Shown: positions 24,686 through 33,276 of the stretch, piece by piece
Layout of the letters: every line of letters begins with the position of its first letter
Position numbering within the stretch: the stretch's first letter is position 1
Notes under the pieces: generated by a model
The model's input: the letters and a program-made list of their open reading frames with translations, nothing else
Told to the model about the DNA's origin: nothing
Database searches by the model: none
Program-made: the position numbers and the translations under genes
From: a virus
IMG/VR virus record: IMGVR_UViG_3300006754_000026
Location: 1-52,889 of that record
Length of the DNA: 52,889 nt
Direction: 5' to 3' (one strand)

Positions 24686-26878
24686 ATTTAAAAAAAAGAG
24701 AGTTTGGTCACCGCACAATAAAGGATCAATCCTCTGTAATATTACCATTGAGTTGTCTTCAATTTCAGCAATTGTGGGGCGGCCGGTACGTTTGGGGCGA
24801 AAAATAATATCGGCCCACCCTTCACCGTCTTTATAGGCAGGCGTAAATGCACTATAAAGACCTTGAGTACTATCTGAAAGTTTACGCCCATAATTATGCG
24901 TTCGGAGGGCGCCCCCTTTTGTTGGCCAGTGCTCACCCCCCTCAAATCCCCCTGCGCCTGCAAGAGGAGGGCCAAAGGCCGAAGGTCGGGAATATAAAGT
25001 AAAGGTTTCTCGCAAAGTAGATGCTCGGTGGATCGGGTCTTGAGGCATATCCCAATCAATAAATTTTTCTGCTGGATTTTCCGGTGTGCCCCACCATCGT
25101 ATATGATTCATGCTTCTATAAAGTTTAACGCGCATTGCATAGTAATTCCCCGATGTGACCGTTTGAAAATTTTCTTCTTTCTCGGACTGCAGGGAACTAA
25201 ACTCACCATCTTGTAAAAAGAATTCCGGAATAGCGGCTAAATAATTATTAATTGCTCTTTCATATAAATCATTTTCACGAGTTCCATCCCACGTATTACT
25301 CAATGAAATCCAGTGACTCGCACTGGTGGGATAGTTTTTCCATCCTTGGGGATTGCCGACGATTCCGCCGGGGCCCGGGATGCCCGAAGGCATGCCAGCT
25401 AACGAACGATTATAGAATCCATAATTATATCCCGCATCGGGATTCGGCTCCATATCAAAAATTTCTTTATTTGCCAAATAATTTTGGGGTTCTAATAAAG
25501 CTTCAAATGGTATTCTATAATCAAATCCTGCCATTCCGGTACCAGAAGACGTTCCCAAAGCGAACACTTGAGTCCCAGTTACATCCGGGGCGGCGCCGGA
25601 GACTGCAGTTGTATAGTTTACGATTCCGAAGGAAGATGTATAAATCGGGTAATCTACTGCCATACCAGCTTTGATAGTATTATATAAGAGGCCCGGGCCA
25701 AACAAAGTACTAAAAAAGGGACGATTTTTAAAAGCTACAGCTTCATTATAAACTGGTGAGGAGACACTCAACAATGAGTCGATCCAAAATCCATACGTGA
25801 AAGTTACAGGATCCGCATCCAATGTTTGTATAAGGTTGGGCGCAATGGCTCGTTTGGCCAAATGAGCAATCTGGAGGCTTCTTTCTGAAGGATAAAACCC
25901 ATCATAGGGGATCATTTTCATTAAAACTTTGCAAGTTAATTTAATAGTAGTGGGGTCCACAAAATCCTTATGATCTGATTGAACACGTTCGAAATGATTC
26001 ATAAAATCAGAATTAGAATATATTTTATAAAAATTGTTTTGTGAACTATTTTGGATATTTTTGGCCTCAATTTCAATGGCTTCATTGTTGGTACCAGGTA
26101 TCCACATTTTATCATTTCCGGTGACGCCCGGAATAGTGAACTCGGACGGATTGGGAACTAAAAAGTCTCCCCTATTTTCTATTAAATAATGTTCTAACCA
26201 CTCACTCAACCGGAATTCGGGAATAATAGAAAAATCTTTATTGCTGGGGCGGATATCTTCACTATAACCTTCATAGTCGTTATAAGAAGGATCAATGGTT
26301 TCTCTCAATCTTGTGACGAGGCCCTGTTGGGAGCTTGATACCACGAGTGGATACGATCCTAGACAATCAGCTAGTTTGTTCGATTCCCATAAAGCGGTTC
26401 CCCCATAAAGTTGGGGCGCGCCCATGGGGTGAGATTGGGTAAGGGGAGAAGCCTCATTATATCCATCAATATTCTTCATTTGAATGCTTTGAGTTTGATG
26501 AATATTCATCCCCGATGAGGGTGAGAAGGAAAATAAAGACGAAAGAGTGTGGCGCCGATTGTAGATGGGCCCTGATCCCGGAGAATCACGGTCGCTGACG
26601 AGGAGCGTTCCGTTCGCAAAAAATGTACCAGTAAAACTGCAGGTTATATTCGTATATATATCCCCCAGATTGGAATGAACAGTAGTATAATAATTCTGTA
26701 ACTCGCCTGGGTCTGGGGGGTTTAACACAACAACTGAAGATCCTCCTATTTCTTGAGAGGCGGGGCAATAACAAGCCGGGGCGACCTGCATATTTAAAAA
26801 ACGCATAGAGGCATCTAGAGACCACGCACTTTGGGAGCAGATGAGTTTATCTTGTGAATTATATACATTAGCAGCCAT
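24683..26878 (-). CDS. Upstream part of a TGA-interrupted virion protein
   Basis: The start at 26878 (MAANVYNSQDKL) is chosen because GGGGAGGGCTATA lies just upstream; it overlaps the stop of the 2132-aa gene by one base. The 731-aa product is rich in Ser, Tyr, Asn and Pro and looks like a large beta-structured structural protein. It has an early PACYCPASQEIGG segment, a middle with KVLMKMIPYDGFYPSERSLQ, an AGFDYRIPFEALLEPQNYLA segment and an end near SMVILQRIDPLLCGDQTLFF. It stops at a TGA after which the same frame continues for 65 codons and then through the 525-aa frame. Whether the phage makes a 731-aa product, a full-length readthrough product, or both cannot be told here. Confidence 0.7.
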   Translation of the reverse strand: MAANVYNSQDKLICSQSAWSLDASMRFLNMQVAPACYCPASQEIGGSSVVVLNPPDPGELQNYYTTVHSNLGDIYTNITCSFTGTFFANGTLLVSDRDSPGSGPIYNRRHTLSSLFSFSPSSGMNIHQTQSIQMKNIDGYNEASPLTQSHPMGAPQLYGGTALWESNKLADCLGSYPLVVSSSQQGLVTRLRETIDPSYNDYEGYSEDIRPSNKDFSIIPEFRLSEWLEHYLIENRGDFLVPNPSEFTIPGVTGNDKMWIPGTNNEAIEIEAKNIQNSSQNNFYKIYSNSDFMNHFERVQSDHKDFVDPTTIKLTCKVLMKMIPYDGFYPSERSLQIAHLAKRAIAPNLIQTLDADPVTFTYGFWIDSLLSVSSPVYNEAVAFKNRPFFSTLFGPGLLYNTIKAGMAVDYPIYTSSFGIVNYTTAVSGAAPDVTGTQVFALGTSSGTGMAGFDYRIPFEALLEPQNYLANKEIFDMEPNPDAGYNYGFYNRSLAGMPSGIPGPGGIVGNPQGWKNYPTSASHWISLSNTWDGTRENDLYERAINNYLAAIPEFFLQDGEFSSLQSEKEENFQTVTSGNYYAMRVKLYRSMNHIRWWGTPENPAEKFIDWDMPQDPIHRASTLRETFTLYSRPSAFGPPLAGAGGFEGGEHWPTKGGALRTHNYGRKLSDSTQGLYSAFTPAYKDGEGWADIIFRPKRTGRPTIAEIEDNSMVILQRIDPLLCGDQTLFFLN

Positions 26879-29800
26879 TATAGCCCTCCCCATTTTGTTT
26901 TTCCAAGAAGAGTTCTTTCAGCTCTATTGTCTTTCCAATAATCATTATTATATCCTATTCTTTGTCTGGTGTGTTTTTGATAAGCATTAGAGGCGGCGGG
27001 ATAAAGTTGTTCCATATAGCGCATTTCTATAAAACTATAAATTGGTAGCTCATTCTGCTCCAACTGACCGTTTAAATACCACGAAGTAATTAGATCATAA
27101 GCTGAATAATCACATTTACCCACATGGGTACAAAAATTTAATTCTTTAGTCGTAAATAAATCTAAATTGTTACCAAAAGTATGAAGGATAGTTAAAGGCT
27201 CAACTGTGGCAAATGGAGTACCCATTGGACCGGTCATTTTGATCCGGGTGCCCAACGTATGTCGCAGAAGGGCCGGTTGAGATGTAACGGCCGGTTCTTT
27301 AAAAATTTTCATAGGCGCGAACCTATCTCTTATACTAACTTTTCCATCCTCAATCAATCTTATTTTTCCAGGAGTGCTATTGCATGTTATAAGATTATTA
27401 TTACGATAATAGCGAACCAGCGGATTTTGATAACCACGAATTTGTTTCCACGTTGGCCAGCCATATGGGCCCTGGCGATGGAGAATTAACGAGTTAAAAA
27501 GTTGGGCCGTATATACAGGTCCCGAACCTGTCGTTGCTAGAGGAACAAATGTACGGTTCAAATATTCAGGACCGCTTATATTAATCTGATCCAAGCCCCA
27601 GTTGACGGTGCTGTTATAGTTTGCAGGATCTTGCTGAAATTTGAATTTTAAACGTCCCGTGAGATAACTAAAAGAAACTTCCTGAAATCCAATGGTCTCC
27701 CCCTGATCTCTGGCATCTGGATTAAATGTGGGGATGACGCGGGCGTCGATGGCCGATTGAGTAAGCCATGTGGTACCATTGTCTTCGCTATATAATAAAT
27801 TCATGAATTTAAACGTGGGCCCGAGTTGGCTCGTGGGGTCTAAATCATATCCAGGGGAAGAAAAACCATCTTCCCAGGCGCCCTGAGCATAGCGAATGGT
27901 GATAGTTAGCGGAGTTTGATAAGTTTGTACGGTTTGCAAGTATCGAGGTCCCGTTAAACCACTAAAGGCTAATATCCAATTATTTTGAGCAATATTCTCT
28001 CGAAGCTCCATCTCAGGGTCGACTTCCCAGACTTCCGGATTTAAACCTCTGTTTGCCACGAACGCCGATCGGGAAATAAAATTTTCGGACATTCCATTTC
28101 GAATCAATGCGCTATTTTCGGGATATAGTCCCCGGAAAGCCTCTAAGGCATGAATGGGTTCTTGAATATTTGTATTTAATCCAGCGAAATCAGTAAATAA
28201 AAACCCTTTGCGCGGGGTGACAAAACCTCCATGTTTTTGTTTATGGGCGCCCCAAATCCGTGGATTTATAATATAACTGCCAAAATCACTGCCACTTACA
28301 AAGGCGACAGCGTCTACTCCGTTCACTTCTCCGCTATATGGCCAATATCCCAAAGGACACGCACAGCCAAAATATGCGCCCTCGCAATCAGCGGGAGGTA
28401 TTTTGGGGACGCCGCAATGTTTGTCGACTGATTTCTTAGTCCATGCATACTGACAATCCGACTGAGGGATCGGGTGATTAATATAATAATTGTCATAAAC
28501 CTTCTTGCACTGAAAGCTTTTAGATCCTGAAACCAGTCGGGTATTCGGATTCCTATTGACTTGATATAGAGATCCAGTTCCGGCATAATTGAAGGGATTG
28601 ACAGCAGAGCCTGGTAATCCATTAATATTCTGACTGTTTGTATAATAGCCGAATTGCCCCACATGTGAAGTATATAGCCATTGTAAAACTTGACGAGTAA
28701 AATTATTTCTATAGTTTAAATCATTTCTAGAAGAGTATTCCCCCGAATAACGATCTAATCCGGGGCCCCCATTCGCATCGCCAGCCGTATCTGGACCACC
28801 TGGGGCCGAGAATCTATTGACGAATACCCATGGAGTTCTGCCTCTTTGGACTTTAGCATATTGAATGGCGGCTATGTCTAAAACATAATCCGAATATGTT
28901 AATGCGGGAACCAGATTAAATCCTCCAGCTTTTACAAACGCATGATTATTCGTATATCTACCGCACGTTTGGACAACGTCGTATATTTGATCATAGTTGC
29001 CTATAATGGTGGTCCGATATCTGGGGTTTGGGTTGGGGCGCGATCCCGTGGTATGATGAATGTTGCGGATATTGACCGGTCGTTTGGCTATAAGGTCTCG
29101 ATAATAAACACCCCTCGGTTGGTTGACGCGAGGATAAATAAATTTATTACCTTCGAATCGCCACCCCTCCATTCTTTCAGTAAATCTTAATGGCTCAACG
29201 TGACGATATTGGAGTCCTCCTACGGCATAATCAGTAAAAGGCCCTTGCATGGGCACATCTTTGTCGTCCCCATAAGTATCGGTATGAAGGTTGGTCACTT
29301 CGGCGGCGCCGATACCCGGGGTGACAACAATATTAGTAGATTTTTGATGAAGAGAGGAAGAGTATAAACTAAAAGGTACAAAAAGATCACCTTTTCCAGA
29401 AAAATAACTATTTTCATTAATAATAGCTTTAAAATCTAACTTAGATTTTTTTAAAGGATTATAAACATCATCACATATAGGTAATGGTTTTACTTCTCCC
29501 ACCGAAACTCCATCGGTAGTTCCAAATTTCATAGTTGGTCGGATATAATCTATCTTTTTATTGCGTGAAAAGTTGACGCCCCCACGAATTTCTTTAACCT
29601 CATCTACTTTAAAACGATAAGGGGTCGTATAACTCCGTTCCAAAACCTGGAGAGATGCACTCAAATATTGATTTTTATCAAAATCTACATGACTGTCGCC
29701 AGAAGATAGGACCGGGCTGGCGCGATTGGCTCTTTCTTTCCACCAAAAACAACTTTCATCTTGAGAGGGAACCCCCGAGGGCCCGGGTAGCGGAGCATGT

Positions 29801-32800
29801 CCGAATTTCCAGTTATAAAGAAGCTCGTTAATACCATTAATCCCGGCTTCGGGATCGGTGGGGATCATTTCCAGAGTGGGGAACTTGGTTTGATATTTAT
29901 TTCTTTCCAGAACATGACTTTCCACCATATGGCGAATATTATCACTAAAATTGGCTGATGCTGGTAAGAGTTGTTGAAGCATTATATTTAAAGAAGCATC
30001 AATCCATTCATAAAATTTAATATAAGCATCTAAGCTTGAAACCTCCTGCACTCTTCTGAAGAAAAGTTGGCGTAGTTTTTCCATCGCTTTATAATCGAGA
30101 CGATACCGATTAACAGGTTCACCAATAAGATTATTGAAATCGACAATAGTAGCAAATATATTTAACATTTCATCAGAGATATTTTGATACATGCTTTTTT
30201 CGATTTGAAAATAATAATCTACAGGGCGGCTATCTTTAGTGAATACAACATCATCGCTGCTCATAATTTGAATCATGTCGCTGCTATAAACTACTTCGGG
30301 GATGGTTTGTTTACCGCTATAAACATAACGTAAGTCAACAACCTTCGGATCGTTAGCTAAGAAAAAATCCCCACGGCCAGTATGTTGGAGATTAACAATT
30401 TCTCCAAAATGCTTATAGGAGCTTGTTAGTTCTAGAGAACCAGACGAAAGATCTTGGACTTCGAATCCGGCATCGCGGGCGTTTGCCACCAACCCATCGC
30501 CCGAGGAGGTAACATTATTGAAATTCCAGTTAAGGGCCAATGTGTCTACTTGAGGAATATGAATATCACTTAAGGAGGTAGGATATAAATAAGTACTTTT
30601 ATAAGGATGCTTAGTACCAAAGTTGCTGCCATCCCGAGCATGTGCCCGGATTGTCTCATTATCTAAATAACTGGCCCAATATCTTACTGAAGAGATTTTT
30701 AAATCAGTTCGTGTGAGAATGGAGCCAGTAAAATTCTCATGATGGGCGCCCGCATAAATACGCTTGGCTGAAGTTAAGAGAGAGGTGCCGAGCACCCCCG
30801 CTCCGATGGATTGTGTTAAATAAAATTCATTGGCGACAATATCTACCTCAGAATTGACACCATAAAATTCTATTAAATATAAAGGATCCATGGGGCCATC
30901 GGTACTTCCGCTTACTAAATCCATTCCCATCTTCTGAGGGGTAACTCTGATGGCTAAATTCCATTTTTTATTATCATAGATGTCGTAAAAAAGGCTACTT
31001 GTTAAATTGACGTTGGCACCGATGCTTCTTAGTTGGAAATAAGCATTCTTGGATTCTAATTTGTCACGGACGGCATATGCTTGCAGACCCCAAGCAATAT
31101 CTGGCGCCGTCCAAGTAAAATCTTCTTGATCGGCTGCATTGGCTAGGTGATAACCATAGATTGAGGCGCTTAAAAAGGGAGTTCTGAACCACTCAGGATC
31201 ACTGATTTCCCATTTGTGGGGGAAGATTACCTCACATTCGTGAGTGAAAGATGTGTAAGCCAGAAAAGGAACATCGCTTTCGGATGCAGCGCACGGGACG
31301 AGAGTGGGATTATTGCAGCTACCAGTTATAAGAGAGGTGCTATTGGGATTCCCACTTGCAGTTTGCTGGTAAACTGTTCCTATAAATCGGTCCGGATCAT
31401 TAAAATCGATGAATTTCTTACGTTCGGCTTTTGGACGAAAGTTATCTTCAAATGTATAGGTAACATTGTTTCCATAAGCGTTGATTCTAATTAAATCGGT
31501 ATCAATACCATAACAATGAATCAGATTACGCAATGATTTCATTGTACCTTTGGATTTATAAATATAAATAAGATTATTGTATATATTTTTATAAATTAAA
31601 TTTTTGATATCTTCTAACTGTTCTTGGAATTCTCTGTCTTCGTCGCGGTTGAGTATTTGGGCGATAATACTAGAATCAACAAATATTTCTGGGGCCTGTA
31701 ATCCATTAGATTCCAACAATTTATTAGAAAATGGAGCCGGTTTAATATAAGAGAGGTCATATACCCTATCTTTAATGCGCGGGAGCGCATCAATTTGAAG
31801 ATAGAGGGTGTCCAGATAGCTGGATAGGATTTGTGTTAGTTCTAAAAGATTGGAGTTAGATTCCTCGTCTTCTTCTACAATCCAATAAGGTAGCGATGAA
31901 AAAATGGCCGAATTATTATTCCTGTCGTACAGCGAGCCAGATAGAGTTAATGTATTATATAACTTCTGAACGGCTGGATGGAAGGGATACATAATAGGAT
32001 CTTTGAACTCGAATTTCGCGGCGCCAGCCTCGACTATAGCCGATTCGATTGAGCGCGCGTTGGATCCCGGGTATCCTATCCAGCTACCATTTGAAACGCG
32101 GCCGGAATAATCAAGAGTGGTGCCATCGGTATGTCGATTGCCAGTAATCCCTTCATTAAATTTGTAATAAACACCCAAATGAGTATTCGCCGTATCCGTA
32201 TTGGTACCACCCCCTATTTGAGTAAACCAATAACGGCCAATATCTTCTGAAGATCGATGTGTTTTCCAATATCGGAACTCGTCAAAAGATCCCGAAGTTT
32301 TTCCATCCCCCCGTGCGCCGCCTCCCTGGGGTGCACATAAAGCACCCAATGTTCCAGAAATAAAATCAACGCCAACCTTTTGGGTTGCACTTGAATCGGT
32401 AGTGGTCAAAACTCCATCAATATAAAATTTGAAGGCTGTGCCGCTACCGGAGTTAACTGATGTAAAAGCATAATGATGCCAACTGTGGAGATCGGATAAA
32501 TCATCACTAAGCCACACTGTATTGGTGATACCATCATCCTGTCTTATCCGGAAATTGATTGGGCCGGCGCTGCTGGATTCTAGTGCAATCAGTTGGCGCG
32601 CCGAGCCTGATATCATATCTAAAAGATATTGGCGGCTTCCTAAGCCGGAACCGGGAGGGAATTGTGGTCCTTGCTTGAACCAAAATTCAATACTAGTACC
32701 CTGGGCATTATCCATTCGCAGATTGTTGCCTCGGTGGACTTCGGGGTCCCACTTATTGGACCACTTAAACTGTTGTTCCACAGATTCATCAGAGAGCGGG

Positions 32801-33276
32801 GCGGCCGCCGAGCACGGCTCCGCCGGTGGGTGAGAGGGTCCATGTGGGCCACCAAAAAACTCGATATATTCGTCGAAGCCTGGGGCCGTTAGGGGTATGA
32901 AACCTCCGGGTAGCCAATGGGCGCCGTCGGCGGCAAGAGAAACAAATCCATTTCGCCTGGGGTATTCTTCCGCTAAAATATAGGTATCTAAAAAAGTCGA
33001 TTGGTTTAAAAACTCTGTTCGTTCTTTTAATGAGCCATCATAAGGATATTGAGTATAAACCCTTTCCAAAGAATCCTTATAATATTTTTCAGCTGAACCA
33101 AATTTGGCAAAAGTACCTGGGGCACTATAATCCACATCGGGGATAAATGTCCTTCTTTCGATATATTTCTCTTTTATATTATCAACAGATTCTACTTGAC
33201 GACCCAAATCGGTCATATCCGTAGCAGAAACTACTGAATAAGGAGTTTTTTTATCGAAAAGGTCTCTAATACTCAT
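26878..33276 (-). CDS. Giant tail/baseplate protein with LamG-like domains, 2132 aa
   Basis: The N-terminus (MSIRDLFDKKTPYSVVSATD) leads into a conserved-looking helical region. A LamG/concanavalin-like sandwich follows at about residues 190-400: GTSIEFWFKQ, LHSWHHYAFTSVNSGSGTAF, KFYIDGVL, GSFDEFRYWKTHRSSEDIGR. A second, more diverged one spans about 675-875: SSLFYDIYDNKKWNLAIRV, AKRIYAGAHHENFTGS, ISSVRYWASYLDNETI. Around residues 1050-1130 is a helical QLFFRRVQEVSSLDAYIKFY region. The remainder is repetitive, Tyr/Asn/Arg-rich and long. LamG folds usually bind glycans, so a receptor- or polysaccharide-facing role is plausible. It is the longest gene in the window, overlaps the 752-aa gene by 11 bp, and belongs to the baseplate/tail block. 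Confidence 0.7.
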   Translation of the reverse strand: MSIRDLFDKKTPYSVVSATDMTDLGRQVESVDNIKEKYIERRTFIPDVDYSAPGTFAKFGSAEKYYKDSLERVYTQYPYDGSLKERTEFLNQSTFLDTYILAEEYPRRNGFVSLAADGAHWLPGGFIPLTAPGFDEYIEFFGGPHGPSHPPAEPCSAAAPLSDESVEQQFKWSNKWDPEVHRGNNLRMDNAQGTSIEFWFKQGPQFPPGSGLGSRQYLLDMISGSARQLIALESSSAGPINFRIRQDDGITNTVWLSDDLSDLHSWHHYAFTSVNSGSGTAFKFYIDGVLTTTDSSATQKVGVDFISGTLGALCAPQGGGARGDGKTSGSFDEFRYWKTHRSSEDIGRYWFTQIGGGTNTDTANTHLGVYYKFNEGITGNRHTDGTTLDYSGRVSNGSWIGYPGSNARSIESAIVEAGAAKFEFKDPIMYPFHPAVQKLYNTLTLSGSLYDRNNNSAIFSSLPYWIVEEDEESNSNLLELTQILSSYLDTLYLQIDALPRIKDRVYDLSYIKPAPFSNKLLESNGLQAPEIFVDSSIIAQILNRDEDREFQEQLEDIKNLIYKNIYNNLIYIYKSKGTMKSLRNLIHCYGIDTDLIRINAYGNNVTYTFEDNFRPKAERKKFIDFNDPDRFIGTVYQQTASGNPNSTSLITGSCNNPTLVPCAASESDVPFLAYTSFTHECEVIFPHKWEISDPEWFRTPFLSASIYGYHLANAADQEDFTWTAPDIAWGLQAYAVRDKLESKNAYFQLRSIGANVNLTSSLFYDIYDNKKWNLAIRVTPQKMGMDLVSGSTDGPMDPLYLIEFYGVNSEVDIVANEFYLTQSIGAGVLGTSLLTSAKRIYAGAHHENFTGSILTRTDLKISSVRYWASYLDNETIRAHARDGSNFGTKHPYKSTYLYPTSLSDIHIPQVDTLALNWNFNNVTSSGDGLVANARDAGFEVQDLSSGSLELTSSYKHFGEIVNLQHTGRGDFFLANDPKVVDLRYVYSGKQTIPEVVYSSDMIQIMSSDDVVFTKDSRPVDYYFQIEKSMYQNISDEMLNIFATIVDFNNLIGEPVNRYRLDYKAMEKLRQLFFRRVQEVSSLDAYIKFYEWIDASLNIMLQQLLPASANFSDNIRHMVESHVLERNKYQTKFPTLEMIPTDPEAGINGINELLYNWKFGHAPLPGPSGVPSQDESCFWWKERANRASPVLSSGDSHVDFDKNQYLSASLQVLERSYTTPYRFKVDEVKEIRGGVNFSRNKKIDYIRPTMKFGTTDGVSVGEVKPLPICDDVYNPLKKSKLDFKAIINENSYFSGKGDLFVPFSLYSSSLHQKSTNIVVTPGIGAAEVTNLHTDTYGDDKDVPMQGPFTDYAVGGLQYRHVEPLRFTERMEGWRFEGNKFIYPRVNQPRGVYYRDLIAKRPVNIRNIHHTTGSRPNPNPRYRTTIIGNYDQIYDVVQTCGRYTNNHAFVKAGGFNLVPALTYSDYVLDIAAIQYAKVQRGRTPWVFVNRFSAPGGPDTAGDANGGPGLDRYSGEYSSRNDLNYRNNFTRQVLQWLYTSHVGQFGYYTNSQNINGLPGSAVNPFNYAGTGSLYQVNRNPNTRLVSGSKSFQCKKVYDNYYINHPIPQSDCQYAWTKKSVDKHCGVPKIPPADCEGAYFGCACPLGYWPYSGEVNGVDAVAFVSGSDFGSYIINPRIWGAHKQKHGGFVTPRKGFLFTDFAGLNTNIQEPIHALEAFRGLYPENSALIRNGMSENFISRSAFVANRGLNPEVWEVDPEMELRENIAQNNWILAFSGLTGPRYLQTVQTYQTPLTITIRYAQGAWEDGFSSPGYDLDPTSQLGPTFKFMNLLYSEDNGTTWLTQSAIDARVIPTFNPDARDQGETIGFQEVSFSYLTGRLKFKFQQDPANYNSTVNWGLDQINISGPEYLNRTFVPLATTGSGPVYTAQLFNSLILHRQGPYGWPTWKQIRGYQNPLVRYYRNNNLITCNSTPGKIRLIEDGKVSIRDRFAPMKIFKEPAVTSQPALLRHTLGTRIKMTGPMGTPFATVEPLTILHTFGNNLDLFTTKELNFCTHVGKCDYSAYDLITSWYLNGQLEQNELPIYSFIEMRYMEQLYPAASNAYQKHTRQRIGYNNDYWKDNRAERTLLGKTKWGGL

